Origin: Sipunculus nudus
Lineage: Eukaryota > Annelida > Sipuncula > Golfingiida > Sipunculidae
Length of the DNA: 64,000 nucleotides
Assembly: GCA_026874595.1 (NCBI GenBank)
Contig: CM049306.1
Span: 39,742,019-39,806,018, forward strand
Reading direction: 5' to 3'
Shown here piece after piece: positions 23,680-36,345 of the stretch. Position 1 is the stretch's first letter. Each line of letters opens with the position of its first letter. The position numbers and the translations under genes are program-made. The notes beneath the pieces are model-generated. The model was not told where the DNA came from. It worked only from the letters and a program-made list of their open reading frames with translations, and did not search any database.

Positions 23680-24500
23680 ATTCAAAAAAGCATTTATTGG
23701 GGAAAGCTTTGAAGAATCAAGAGAGAATATCAGCTCTCGGCTGTGATATTAAGGAGGGCGACATTGGCATATCTACATGCATGCGCTGAAATATTTTATT
23801 GTACCGAAGTACAAGTATGTTCAGACTCACTCAGTGATTTTTGCTTTATTCAAATAATGTAATTGATGTATGATCTTTCTACGTTCAGCAGTTTAAGTGG
23901 TGTTAGCTTGAACAGTTGGTGTTCAGTTGCAGTTCACTGCAGATATACTGGATTAATATATATCTATATGACATATAGAGGATTTAACAAATAGCTTATG
24001 ATTGCCTTATCAGAAAATACAGAAATTAAGGCGGTATAACCAGGGTTATATATAATGTAAGTTTTTGCTTATTTCGGAATACTTGAATGATGTCTGTATT
24101 GACCTTCCCATTGGACATAAGATCTCACTTGTCAACATATACTGGGGTAAAATGGACCATACGGAAAAATGGATGTTAACATATACTCCGGGCGGAGGAG
24201 AGATTTTGCTTATTCAGGAATACTGGATAAACATGATATATGTAAACAAAAATGGACTTTTGCGTGTATAATGTATATTAGGGCGTGGTCTACGCAGGAA
24301 TACAGGATGTGACTTTTGTTATATCAGTTAGTTGTTATATAAGTCATATATATTTGATTTGTCAAGGAATACCGGATAAATGAGTTGACATGTCGGATGA
24401 AAATATAAATTTAAATAAGCAAATAAATAAGTGGATTACACTTACTTAGAAAATGCTTGATTTAAGATCTGCCTTATCTGGATAACTGGGTGCAAGGCAA
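23680..24500. other. Probable 3' UTR and flank
   Basis: The first canonical AATAAA I find after the stop at 23673 is at 24422-24427, which would give a 3' UTR of about 750 bases. An earlier variant signal is equally possible. Scattered atactggat-type motifs from 23950 on look like the eroded edge of the minisatellite that follows. Confidence 0.35.
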
Positions 24501-24519
24501 GACCAGCCGTGGGAAAAAA

Positions 24520-24945
24520 GGGGGATGCAGCGTATGCGCCATCCTTAAAAACTGGGTGCGTTATCAGTAAATACGGGATGTAGGATATGCGTCATCCATG
24601 GACAAGGGTTGGAACACTTAGAATCTGGATGTCATCTGGGATGCTGGATATGCGTCATCCTTGGATACTGGATGCAGGACATGCGTCATCCGTTGGTACT
24701 TGATGAAGGATATCCGTCAGCCTTGAATAATGGATGTGGAATATGCGTCATCCCTTGATGTACAATAGGCGGCCGTTCTTGAATAATGGATGCGGAATAT
24801 GCGTCATTCCTGGATGTACGATATGCGGCCGTTCTTAGATAATGGATGTCGAATATGCGTCATCCCTGGATATTGGATGTAAGATATGTGTCATCCATTA
24901 ATATGGGATGTTGTTCATGCGTCACCCTTGGATCATCTATATTGG
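24520..24945. repeat. Degenerate minisatellite, GGATATGCGTCATCC core
   Basis: About ten to twelve copies of a unit of roughly 35 bases with the core ggatgcaggatatgcgtcat and a linker like ccttggatactgg. The copies at 24755-24840 carry a variant ending gcggccgttctt. The degeneracy points to an old array. Related fragments (atactggat) extend beyond both sides. Confidence 0.8.
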
Positions 24946-24949
24946 ACTT

Positions 24950-26205
24950 AGGTTATGCCGTTATAGATTATGCAGGAATATTGAGTGTAAGAAAATTTAC
25001 ATATCTTGATACTGAATGAGATTTGATTTATCCAGGTATGTCAGGTAAGGTTTTTGTGGGCAAAAATACCCTATTTGTAAACCATGACGTATCCCTGATA
25101 TACTGTCTAATCTAGCTATACTGATGTAGGATTTAATTAGTATTTCTGGATAAAACTTAACCTATCTACCATTGGTTGAGAAGATTGAACTTAACCATGA
25201 AAATGTGTAATTGTTTACTTATGCATGCAGGGATACTGGATGACTAACAAGGAACATCTGGTTAGTTAATGGGAATTCTGAGTTAATTGGAGCCGCGGAT
25301 TGATGACAGGACAATATTTAACTTTTTATGCAGAACAAAGGGATAATATTCTTAACAGCAGGGTAGTGACAGTTTTCAACAGCTTTAATGTAAATAGCAA
25401 ACGCATTCCTAATCCAATGCGTCCCCAAAGATAATCCCCCCGATTGATTTTTAATAAACAGAGCCCATTTACATAAAATATAATTTTTTATTTATTTTTC
25501 CACAATACAAAAACATATTTTTGTAGAAGAAATATAAGCACTTCTGTAAGTAAAGTCAAGATCTCAACGTATTGAACCGGAATTTATTATGGGTACTTTC
25601 ATAAATACTAAATAATAAAAGGAAATCTTGTATTGATCTATTTATGGCGGTCAGGGTCATTGGTCATATGCAAAAACAAATTCAATTAACAGCTGCTGAT
25701 TGGATGATGTCATGTTAATAGTCTAAAAAAATCACCAGTTTAAATAAAGATGGCTGCTCATGCAGGGACAAATCATATCTGCCAGATCATTGTAAAGAGG
25801 CTAAAAAATTTTGAAATATAAACTGGGGAATGATTGTAAAATTTTAAATTGCCATACTAGGTTGTCACTTCCATATGTAGTTTTCTGGGGTTTTATTGAA
25901 AAATATAAACTTTTAAGAAAATTATCTACGAAAAACAGTTCTACAGCAGGTGGTGAAACGGACAATACAAACGATAAGATCTAGTATTTAGGGCACTGGA
26001 CGTGGGAAATGAAGGTCTCCCTGTTGGAACCTGTCAGTGGTTCGAAAGCAGAATAGGTAAATCTCAATAAAACCTGGGAGATTTGTTCCATTGTCTTGGT
26101 GAAAGGTTAGTATTCCTAGTTTACTCATGACAATCTACGTAAAAACCTAACATTAAGAATAAATGTTTACCATGCAGATATCATTCATATCGAAGGATTA
26201 CCCTT
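24950..26205. other. No gene seen
   Basis: AT-rich DNA with a few atactggat-like remnants near 25240. No open frame of note. Confidence 0.45.
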
Positions 26206-26210
26206 ATCCG

Positions 26211-26662
26211 GGATCCCCATTCACTGAAGCCCTCATTACGCGATAAATCTAACCTCCAATTAGCTAACATTGTTTTTACATGTACTTATGGCCTCATCAT
26301 TAAAAACACCGAGACACACCACTATAACTATCAACTGAAGGCCATATTATTCATACTGGACACGGTTGCGAGGGTCCATTTTAGGATGAAAGTGATCAAA
26401 ATAAAAGAGGGGAATTGGTACACAGTGACTCTGTTGTTGGATCTAAATTGTATTATAATTTTTACTGTCATCTGGTTTGCGCGAACGAATATCCGTTCTT
26501 GCGAAACCCAAACGCGCAGTTTGTCCAGGCCTGCATTCCCATTCAGTGGAGCCCTCATTACGCCATAAATCTGTTCTTAAATTGGCTAATATTATACTTT
26601 ATATGTACTTATGGCCTCCCCATTAAGAGATATTGTGAGTTACACCACTATAATTAACAATT
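26211..26662. repeat. Direct duplication of ~125 bases
   Basis: The segments 26211-26332 and 26535-26662 share gccctcattacg.cataaatct, atgtacttatggcctc and caccactataa in the same order, about 325 bases apart. The sequence between them is not visibly repeated. The open frames 26331-26558 and 26386-26568 lie between and over the copies and are unsupported. Confidence 0.65.
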
Positions 26663-26669
26663 ATCTTAT

Positions 26670-28600
26670 TAATTCAAATTCGCAGATTCATAAACAGTTA
26701 AACAGATATAACGAAAAAATTTATGTTTTACAATTTTTTTTACTCTTTCCAGTGATCTCACTGATCAGATGTGTCGCTGCATTAGTGGCCATCTTTGTTT
26801 TTGCTGGTCATTATTTTTTAGTGTTTACAAGACATAATCCAATCAGCAGTTGTCAGCTGTTTTTTGCGTGTGACCAACGAATATGCCCGCCAAAAACACG
26901 GCTGTTACATTGTAAAATGTAGACTGATATCTCTTATTTAAAAATGATGCCATTATATAAATACTGTGTGAAGTAGGTGTTCATTTCCCTTGTTGTAAAT
27001 AAGGCCCATAAATTGTCTATTCTTTATTATCATTTTCCCCCTCGAAATGTAACTAATAACAATTTGAAACGGAGTATAACATGTAAATATTGCTGGAAAA
27101 TTATAATTAAATGATTATTTATGCTACTGTTTTAGATATTTCTTTGGTTTTGTCCTTATTCTCCTTGTTTCTCGTGTTGTTTGTTGTCCGACCATGTGTT
27201 GTACATCACCGGCATCATGGTAGCCCGAGATGTCCGACGATCATTTTCTGTTCGTCCTGTGAATGTTATGTTTATGGCCAAATATTTTGCCTTTCTCCCC
27301 AATGCGGTTTCTGTTGTTCCCGGTCAGGCGTGTGAACACAAAACGCTTTTTTTCCGAAATCAGTGTGGATGGTGTATGCCTTCACAGTACTTTAGAACAT
27401 TTGTGGCGCCTTCCTTCTTTTCTTTCAGTTGAGTTTACCATAAAGGGGCTACCTGGGAATACTGGCATCATCCAGTCAGGTGCCACGTCCGTACTATTGA
27501 AGGTGACCTGTTATAGTCATTGTCATGATGCTTCTGGTTTCAGTCTTGTCCAAAACGTCCAGGTTCAAAATCCATTTCGCAAATTATTTGGGGAGGGATC
27601 TCAGGCAGCGATTGCGGAAACGTTGCAGCCACATTACGTGTGTTCTGTACTATGTCCAATTCTGACAATAATAAAAAAGGCTTACACGGACAATTGCCTT
27701 GTATACTTTATTATAGTGGCGAATTAAGTGTATAAAAATATCCAGGGGCAGCCGAATGTCCTACTGATCATCCACAGGACCTCTCTGTTGAACGCATCTT
27801 ACGCCTAATTCAGGTTGGGGAAACCGGCATACATGTTCTGTCACCTTTACTTCTCTTTCACAATCCGGACTGCAAATATCATATCATGTCAGTAGTGCTA
27901 TGGACTAGGCGGAACCTACAGTCTCTGACAGGCTTTCCTCTGAGACTGTGGAAATTCGCACTCAGATCTTGCCAGCGATAGAAAAAAGCTGTTTTTTTTG
28001 CCCTTGTTATTTAACACAGGTATTTAATTGTGGTATCTTTGAATATTTGTGGCATACCCTCTTCCGACAAAGAATGTTATGGACTGTTCCCTTTTGCTGC
28101 TAGTCCTAATGAAGATTTATCCAGAAATTCTACTCACTGTAAGGTCTTTCTTCCATCTCTTTCAGTTGGCAGAGTTCTTGATTACTTATGATTTGGGAGA
28201 AGCTGATGATTGTATGTCTCTGCTGGAACTGTTCCAGAGTATCTGCATGTACTGTAGAGGGTCCATTTATAAGAGGGATGAAATATTCCTTCCAACTGTC
28301 ACTGATGGCGCTCTTCTCTTAACACTGTGGCAGAAAGCTTGGTCTTGATGGATCATACGTTGGGTTAAAGGAATAAAAAATCTTATAGTTCATGCCTGCC
28401 AAATCACTTTTTTTTAGGATTTACTGGAATAGCTGATACTCTTTTGCATTCTCAATTGTATCCTCCAAAACAAAGTTTTGTGGATACTAAGTATTTACGT
28501 GGGTTCCGCCGCCGATGCGTTCGTTTCCGGAGACCTCCTCTGAGACCCTTGGACCGATCTTTCCGAAACCCAGCACAGATATTCGTCTTTGTAATAACAG
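26670..28600. other. Open frames without recognised function
   Basis: This stretch holds several + strand frames, the longest 27263-27727 (154 codons) and 28049-28348 (99 codons), in slightly GC-richer DNA. A pyrimidine tract with AG at 27427-27428 (ttctttcag) and a phase-compatible frame after it are visible, but no partner exon could be fixed. I recognise no domain. The frames could be exons of an unknown gene or remnants of a repeat, since degenerate repeats begin immediately downstream. Confidence 0.2.
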
Positions 28601-29390
28601 CCCGTATCTCAGGAGTGGTTAAGTGTATATAGAGCTTGGATACCTCCACCTCGCACTCAAGACTGGTGGCGCCATCTCTAATAGTATTTGCGTGGAATCC
28701 ATACATGCATTTGCTTTGGGTAAAAGTCACTCATATCTCAGGAATGTTTCAATGTATTGGTCTTAAATTTGGCATGTCTATCCATCATTGAGTTTTCTCA
28801 TAGAAAAGACATGTGGTGTCACCTACCTTTCCATTTTGTTCAGAATACATTGATTCCCTTTTCTCATGAGTAGTTTGCCGTATTGGCCTGAAATTGTACA
28901 TGTCCATAGATCTTAGACACCTACATCTTGTACTCAAGACTGGTGGCCCCTATCTGCAATTGTCTACGCATGGTATCCATCCGTGCGTTTTTTTTGTTAG
29001 AAAATTGTTCATATCTCAGGAGTGGATGGATTTATCAGCCTGAAATTCCACATGTCCACAGAGTTTGGATACTTCCATCTTGTAAAAAAGCATGGTGACG
29101 GCACCTACAATCGTTTTCACATAGCTTTGATCCATCATAGACAAGACAGCAGGGGACAATTACCTTTTCTTTCGTAGAATATATTGCAATTTTCTCAGGA
29201 GTGAGTTGATGTATTCACCTGAAAATTTGCACATCCATAGATCTTGAAATGGTTTATCTTGTTTACGAGACTGCTTTGGCCACCTACAATCAATTTATCT
29301 CGTATCCATCTGTATATCTGTTTTTGGTGTAAATTGCACATATATGAGGAGTTTAATTAGCATCACAAATTTGCCACAAATTTGGAGTCA
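28600..29390. repeat. Degenerate long-unit tandem repeat
   Basis: The anchor atctcaggagtg or a variant recurs near 28607, 28735, 28861, 29012, 29193 and 29340, that is every 126 to 181 bases. Each is followed by a block like gtattggcctgaaat, then catgtccatagatc, then ctcaagactggtgg. Units differ strongly, so the array is old. The minus frame 28452-28730 is a by-product of it. Confidence 0.7.
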
Positions 29391-29579
29391 TGTCATGTCA
29401 GGAACATGCAATGACTGTGATTTGGGGGATTCCTGTAGTCGGCTGTAGACTTCCCGTTTTCTAATTTCAGCAGCACTCTTTTTCCCTCTCTTATCAGTGA
29501 AAGAATTCCGACAATACTATTTCTCCCCTGCTTTAACAGTCCAGTTAGAACGAGAATGGGACTTTTCGGCTAAGAATCA

Positions 29580-29720
29580 ACAGTAAAAATCGGTAGATGG
29601 GAGGCAATGTCAAGAATTTTCCGGCCGGTCTTTATCCGACCCGAAAAATCCATGCATGTGATGACGGAAAAAAGTCGGCCGATTTTCGCTCTTTCCTTTC
29701 CTCCTTTCATCTTTCATGAG
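29580..29720. repeat. Dispersed repeat with CCGGCCG/CCGATTTT motifs
   Basis: The segment atcggtagatgggaggcaat followed by ttttccggccgg is related to sequence at 40765-41060 (ttccggccgattttttat, cattgtcaaggattttt) and to 42826-42885 (atcggaagatgggagg). It appears to be one dispersed family in different orientations. Confidence 0.5.
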
Positions 29721-29724
29721 GACA

Positions 29725-30340
29725 ATGACAACTAATCTAGGACACGAATGGTCGGAAAAACATGAAGTGAAGGGCACGCTAAATCGGTAGGTGTGCGGGT
29801 CAGTGCCGGCCAGCGAGCCTTCAACGTAACGATTATAAGATCGCCGTTGATATTTCTGTGGGTGAGATAGGCAGGAAGCCGGTCTGTGCCCACAGTTTTA
29901 TTGGTGGATCTATCAATAAAGCACAAGGTGAAAATATAATTAAAGCCAATGCCAGATTTCCGTTTAAGTATCTGAAGTCTATTGAAAGACTCAGATTGAT
30001 AAGTTGTTCAGATGTACGAGTCGCTGTCGTTCGCCTAGTTGAAAAAAGCCGTTCTTTTCATTTTAAATCTAGATGACATTCGCCCTCTAAAAAGTCTTGA
30101 TTTCTTTACAAAGCAACTGTATATTACAACCGCAGATCTAAGGCACAATCAATTTAGCTGGTGACCGAGTCACTGCATACGAGTTCATATTCCCGTGGTT
30201 GCAGGGAAACAATCTACTATTAAACAACCTAATTCAATGCATTGGCGCTCTTGTCAATTCAATATTCCACATAAGAATCGATTTCCTTTCTTCGCAAATA
30301 TATTTTATCATGTAATACAAGATTAACTGATTTTTAAAAT
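29725..30340. other. No gene seen
   Basis: Short frames on both strands at 29732-30076 lack any domain or splice support. Confidence 0.4.
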
Positions 30341-30349
30341 GTGATTGCT

Positions 30350-30362
30350 CACACACACACAC

Positions 30363-30420
<58 letters not shown>
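30350..30420. repeat. (AC)n then (AT)n microsatellite
   Basis: Compound run: AC at 30350-30362 and AT at 30367-30420. Confidence 0.95.
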
Positions 30421-30423
<3 letters not shown>

Positions 30424-30849
30424 CACGTAATAATACTAAGGTTTGTTTAAATTTTCAGCTGAGCCTTGGTTTTTATAATCTGGTCGGAACTGACTTGGAT
30501 GTTTCCTGATCATCGCCCGGATTACCGTCTTGGACCGTTTATTCTCGTCTTTGCGCTGTAGATCCCACGTTTGACGTATAATAGTGTAGACGGGGATGTA
30601 TTTCCGTAGGAATTTGATGCTCAAATTGCGAAAATGACTGATTTAACATAATATATAAATATATATTTAACAAAATAGGAACTAATGAAAAATGTTAGGT
30701 AACACATTTTCAGATCCCTCTAACACCGAAAATCCAAGATGGCCGTCTTCACCCAGGGGAAATATTGAGTGTTGGGGATAGAGTGTACTAGCACGTGTAA
30801 CAGAACGGCGTTTTCTCGGGAACTGAAGAAGCTAGCGCTTGCTTTCAAT

Positions 30850-31215
30850 TTATGTTCACTTAAGCTGATGAATGAATGCAGGTTATAATTTTTTTATGAA
30901 ACCTGTGACTCCAAGGAATCCAATATGGCCACCACTGCAGTCATAATATAGAGATAATGCTATTATACTGTAATTGTCGCTTAAAACTTAATGATATTGG
31001 ATCGAGTTATACGTTTTTGTGTTCTGTCGATTGCAACCAAAAAAGAGTTTTATAAGTTCTGTGACCCCAGGGAATCCAAAAGGGCGGCCATGGCAATCTT
31101 AACATAGAGATAAAATAAAATAACATAATGATAAAATAGTGTAACTGTCGCATAAAACTTGATGATATTAGATAACTGGATCGATTTATACTTTTTGAAT
31201 GCACTGTTTATTCTG
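30850..31215. repeat. Tandem duplication of ~165-base unit
   Basis: Two units share the order gtgactccaaggaatccaa, atggcc, catagagataa, gtaactgtcgcataaaactt, gatgatatt, ggatcgatttata. An inverted relative lies at 33020-33200. Elements of the motif (aaaatccaagatggccg) also occur at 30727. Confidence 0.7.
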
Positions 31216-31219
31216 TTAA

Positions 31220-33015
31220 TGCAACTAACCAGGAGTTGTCGGAAGCTCACAGAGGGTACGCAAGGTCAAAGTCAGATGTATGTATACTAAAATTTTGAAG
31301 CATAAAAATATCTTGGTCACTACACTGTCATATGTTATGTGATATGGTGAACAAAAGGAAATAGGCCTAAGTCCCACCAAGGTTTAACCACATTATCCAA
31401 AGAAATTTAATGGAATAATTGTTGTGGAGCAGAAAATCTTCATATTTCTTATGTGTATAATGCCTCAAAATTTTCCTCTTTAAATTGCATATTTAAAACT
31501 CCTCACTATACAGGAGGCATTATTTTTTATCAAGGTTTTCATATCGTGTGCACAGAGAAACGTTGGGAAGAAAACGTTTGAGGTTTTCATCATACAATTA
31601 TACTGCTGTGTTATTACCGGTGTTTTGATTAATGAAAAGACAATTGATTTCAACACAATTGATTTTTTAATTTCATTGTCTTTAATCCCCCGAGATTAAC
31701 AACGATATTACCAACATATATTACAGGTATCTAAGAGTATGATCATGCGGTAGAGTGTTTCCAAATTAAGGAGGGAACCATCACCAGAGATCTTTCATTG
31801 TTTCTTTCATTGGTCCTTAAAGGTACATGTATTTGAATTCGCCAGATGCCATTTACATGTACACACTTATCATTTTTTTACGGACCGTACTAGTATGACC
31901 CTGTGCACGTGCAGATGTGTGGTCTCCTTTGGTTTGCCGCCTTTCTATTTCAGGGCAGCATCTTTTCTGTTTTACTTTTTCAATCTTTTTGTGACAGTTA
32001 CAATAGTAGCTGACCTATTTCCGCCGATATTCAGGTAAAGGTAAACTCCAAAGATATCCAGACAGAGGTTTCTACTGAAGCTCCTCGAAATGTTATAGGC
32101 GTCTGGAATAGTTATAATTCCATAGATTTTTCCTGTATCAGGATCATCAAGGCCGTTGTAATTTTTTTTTATTATCCACACAAATTGATGTCAAAATGGT
32201 TATTTTGCATTGATACTGTTGACGATTAGTACTAAGCAATAAATAAGCAGAGAACCAGCAATATGTGAAATATATAACATTTACATTAATTTTATGTTTT
32301 AAATTGGTCCAATCACCTATCTGACCTTTATAAACTAAAGGTAATCCCTTGGAAATTTTATACAAAATAGGTCAGAAAAAATGTTGATATCTCGCACACA
32401 GGCTGCTTGTTTTGTATATATCAACGTGTTTATAATATGTGGGGGCCCGCCAAAATAAAACAAATTCAACAATGGAATCGGTCAGCAAGTCGGATAGGCG
32501 AGAGTTTTGCAAATGGCGTTTGGCAAAATAACCTTTCTGCCTCCGCATATATGCCACATACCATGTTAGGTTACATTTTTCCGCTTTTGTCAACATTGCT
32601 GTGTTTACAAACATGTGGTTGATCAACAAGTTCATACATCCTTGATGTAGGTATTAATAGAACTTTCCAAAACCAGAATTATGGTTAGATCATTAATATA
32701 TACACAGAGAGGACCAGAAATCACAAATTCACTCTCAAAAAGGTAGGTGAATGGCCACCTTTATGCTCCATTTGAAAATCATGTGACAGTATCTTAGTGC
32801 AATGTATTTTAATATCGTTCCTATGATATGTTTGTCTGCCAAGACATTTATTTATACTGTTGACTTTTTGAAAACATTATTACATATATAGGACAGCGTT
32901 GTACCCAAGATGTGTAATGTTATTTTTAAGATCGGTGGTTGGTAAATAAGTTTGACCGTGACCTTGAATACCCTCCCTCACCTTTGGACAGCCCCTGGAG
33001 TGGTTGGTATTATCA
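31220..33015. other. No gene seen
   Basis: AT-rich DNA. The pairs of opposing frames at 31972-32365 and 32372-32635 are unsupported. Confidence 0.4.
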
Positions 33016-33019
33016 ATAC

Positions 33020-33200
33020 ACATTAAAAATCTTATAAATCGACCCAATATTATTCATTTTGATACGATAGTTACATTATCAAAGCAATATCTAGGCTTTA
33101 GTATTATGATGGCGGCCATCTTGGATTTTAGGGGGTCAGGGGGTTGATAAAATTTGTTACCTACGTTTTTTCATCAGCTTACACATAAATGAAGTGAAAA
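33020..33200 (-). repeat. Inverted copy of the 30850 repeat unit
   Basis: Read on the minus strand it carries taagctgatgaa, ctaaaatccaagatggccgc, tagatattgctttgataatg, gtaactatcgtatc and gggtcgatttata, in the same order as the units at 30850-31215. Confidence 0.6.
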
Positions 33201-33322
33201 CAAGTTCTATCTCAATTTGGGCATTCAATTCCTACGGGATCGGGATTTTGCTACATGAGTGACTACGCTATATTGCATTTTCGCCTCTTAAAACTGCTGT
33301 CCCTTTCCCATAGGCTGAATTA

Positions 33323-33535
33323 GGGGCGGATCCCGGATATTAGACACGGGAGGCTCAAACAAGGGAAAACTAATAAGAAACAAAAAAGGTAATCTGATCA
33401 AGAAAGGAAGGGGCCAAGGCAAGAAAATTGGTTTAAACCCCTAAAAAAGATTGTTGCGGCTCAAAAGGAGGGCATATCCGGATTACCTTGGACCTCCTCC
33501 TCCCTGCGGTTGCCACTATATCTGCTGTTGACAAT
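33323..33535. mobile_element. Second copy of the GGCGGATCC MITE
   Basis: The left end ggggcggatcccggat is followed by interior blocks that match the 10454 copy (gggaggctc, aaaactaata, acccctaaaaaagattgttg). The right end has decayed: a canonical ggatccgcc is missing, and ccctgcggttgccact stands in its place. Confidence 0.55.
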
Positions 33536-33659
33536 CTTTCAGCAAATTACTCCCTCTGGTAAATACCGTTTTGTATCAAAAGTTCTGTACTCACAAACTT
33601 CAACTGTTTCTCTGTATTGTTATGTACGTCAATGAACGATTCTGCCTGCAATGTACACT

Positions 33660-33815
33660 GCATTTAAAGAAAAATCCTGCCTATGACGTTTTCCTCCATA
33701 ACGCTAAATCCTTCCTATGACGTTTGCAGTCCGTAACGTAAAATCATTCATGCCACGTTTGCTGCAACGTTAAATCCATCTTGTCACGTTTGCCGCCCTT
33801 AACGTAAAATTCTGA
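33660..33815. repeat. Degenerate ~36-base tandem repeat with ACGT cores
   Basis: Four to five units like aaatccttcctatgacgttt plus gcngtccgtaacgt. Each keeps an ACGT-containing core. Confidence 0.6.
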
Positions 33816-34229
33816 GCTTGATGTATGTTTGGCTGCCTGTATATAAAGTACTTGACTGTGATACCAACCTTGCAGACGGCGGTCAAAACTAGAATATGCT
33901 TAAAGAATAAGCAGCTGTGTAGGTGTGTAAATGTATTTATGTGTAGGCAGTAAGTTTCCCGAAACGTTCAATTTAACCATTGTACTTACTCACTGCCACC
34001 ATTCGGAAACCGCCTCAGGGCATATGAGAGAATACATGGCTAGATGAGGTGTACTAAATGGGTACCTTCTTCTGTGGCCTCAAGACGATTGAAGTGCCCC
34101 AGGAGTGTTTCTGCTTTTGCGTTTAAATGGTTGCTCTTTCTTGGAGAGGCACAGGTTGTCCGATGGAACATCCAGGAGACTTGAATAATATCAGAGTTTT
34201 TCCGGCGAGCGCGTGACCTCTGGTCGTCT

Positions 34230-35110
34230 TGTTCAGTTGTTTCCGCAACAGTTCTGAATAACTGGCTGGGCCGATTTTCTTCCCTTTTTTGTGGTAACAA
34301 CGCAATATGTGCAGTTGATGCACATTGTTTTAGTTTAAGGGTTAAGTATTATCTTCTTTTTTTGCAGACCAGGACACGAGGCTGATTCTGTAAGTGCTAA
34401 AACGCACAAAAACCTGTGTAACTCGCAAAATATGGGTCTCAGTGACTTAATTTTTGGTAAGCTAGGGGATTTACCAATTATCTACCAGGATTTTACGTAA
34501 AAAATATCCAGGTCAAGTGGTCATGATTTGTACCTTGATAACATCTAGCAAACAGTACTTTCTGAGTACAAAAAATACAATAAAGCGTAAAAATAACGAA
34601 TTCGTAGAAGGCACCACCAGTCTTCCACAGCTGAAAGGGCTTTTAATGATCAATAAGCTAGCCAAATTTCAGAAAGATCCATGCAGTCGTTACTGAGATA
34701 TATTATCTTAAGTATTAATTTCATACATCAACAGCTGAAATTGTTGATTTTTTTCGATTGTGTTCGCAACAGTTCTATACTGAACTGGCTAGGGCGCTTC
34801 TTCTTTTTTTGCATGGTAACAATGTTATAGGTGCAGGTAAGGCACAATGTTTTACCTGTAGGGCTGACCCGAATTTTTTTGTTTTGTAGGCCAGAACACT
34901 AATAAAAGTCAGATTTTCTAAGTGCTTAATACACACAAAAATGTGTATAACTAACAAAATATAGGTCACCTTAAACTATTCTTTAGAATGCAAATAGATT
35001 TACCAAGGACTAATATTGATGTCAAGTAAGAAATGCCTAGGTCTAACGGTTACAACGGACAGAGGGACGACCGGTCGGACAAAGGGAGATGACCTATGGT
35101 CAGCTGAACT
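34230..35110. repeat. Composite repeat, two ~530-base units
   Basis: The segments 34230-34520 and 34765-35055 share ttcgcaacagttct, aactggct, ggtaacaa, gcacaatgtttt, a pyrimidine run ending in gcag or gtag, and cacacaaaaatgtgtataact. The part between (34505-34720) has the motif ggcaccaccagtct, which also recurs in 41160-42800. The right end (ggacgaccggtcggacaaag, then gtcagctgaac) matches the right end of that second array. The hAT element at 35160 lies immediately beyond. Confidence 0.65.
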
Positions 35111-35151
35111 ATAAACAGCTTATGAGAAGTAACTTTGGGCAAACAGGGTTA

Positions 35152-35159
35152 CCTTGGAG
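35152..35159. repeat. Target-site duplication, left copy
   Basis: CCTTGGAG, identical to 37955-37962 on the other side of the element. An 8-base duplication is characteristic of hAT transposition. Confidence 0.9.
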
Positions 35160-35189
35160 CAGTGGCGTACCTAAGGGGGGGGGGGGGGG

Positions 35190-36345
35190 GCGGCAGGGGC
35201 GGTCCGCCCCGGGCGGCACATTTTGGGGGGCGGCATTTCGGGGAATTAGTATAATGAGTGGCATAAGGAGTTGCTCAAAAAGTACAAATTTGGCTTATTT
35301 TGTCCAATTTGAAGTATTTCAGGAATTATAAACTGGGCAGCGGAACCTACCAAATGATTAGCGAACAATTTGCACATATAGGGGAGGGGGCGGCATTTCG
35401 GGGAATTAGTATAATGAGTGGCATATGGAATTTCTAAAAAATACAAATTTGGCTTTTTTGTCCCATTTCAAGTATTTTAGAGATTATAAACTGGGCAGTG
35501 GAACCTACAAAATGAGCAGCGAACGATTTGTTCATTTTAGGGGGCGGCATTTCTGGGATTTAGTACATAACCAGTAGCATAAATTCCTCAAAAAGTACAA
35601 ATTTGGCCCTTTTTGTCCCATTATAAGTATTTTAGAGATTATAAACTGGGGAGTTGGACCTACAAAATGATCAGCGAACGATTTGTACATTTGGTGTGTA
35701 GGGGGGGGGGGGGGGGCATTTCTGAGATTTAGTATAATCAGTGGCATGAGGAGTTCCTCAAAAAGTTCAAATTTTGCCTTTTTGTCCCATTTTCAAGTAT
35801 TCTAGGGATTATAAACTGGGCAGTGGAATCTACAAAATTATCAGCGAACGATTTGCACATTTTTGAGGGCGGCATTTATTGGATTAAGTACATAATCAGT
35901 GGCATAAGGAGTTCCTCAAAAGTACAAATTTGCCCTTTTTGTCCCATTTCAAGTATTTTATAGATTATAAACTGGGGAGTTGGACCTACAAAATGATCAG
36001 CGAACGATTTGTACATTTGGTGTGTGTGTAGGTTGGGGGGGGGGGGGGTAGCATTTCTGGGATTTAGTATAATCAGTGGCATGAGGAGTTCCTCAAAAAG
36101 TTAAAATTTGGCCTTTTTGTCCCATTTTTCAAGTATTCCAGGGATTATAAACTAGGTAATGGAATCTAAAAAATGATCAGCGAACGATTTGCACATTTTG
36201 GGGGGCGGCATTTATTGGATTTAGTACATAATCAGTGGCATAAGGAGTTCCTCAAAAAGTACAAATTTGCCCTTTTTGTCCCATTTTCAAGAATTTCAGG
36301 ATTAAAAACTGGGCTCTGGAACCAACCAAATTATTTCTGGAAGGT
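35190..36345. repeat. Seven-unit tandem array inside the hAT element
   Basis: The anchor ggcggcatttc or a variant lies near 35231, 35391, 35545, 35717, 35870, 36050 and 36206. Spacing alternates between about 155 and 175, so the real period from the third unit on is a dimer of about 330. Each unit also has ttagtataatcagtggcat, aaaagtacaaattt, tttttgtccc and ggattataaactgggcag. Several units carry G runs of 12-17 bases at the same place. Confidence 0.9.

Noticed and set aside
24520-24945. CRISPR-like array
   Set aside because: The units are degenerate, with no separate unique spacers of constant length, and the context is animal DNA. It is a minisatellite.
27263-27727. 154-codon + frame as a gene
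   Set aside because: Long for this window, but two other frames overlap, the composition is uneven and no domain is recognised. Kept as unresolved.
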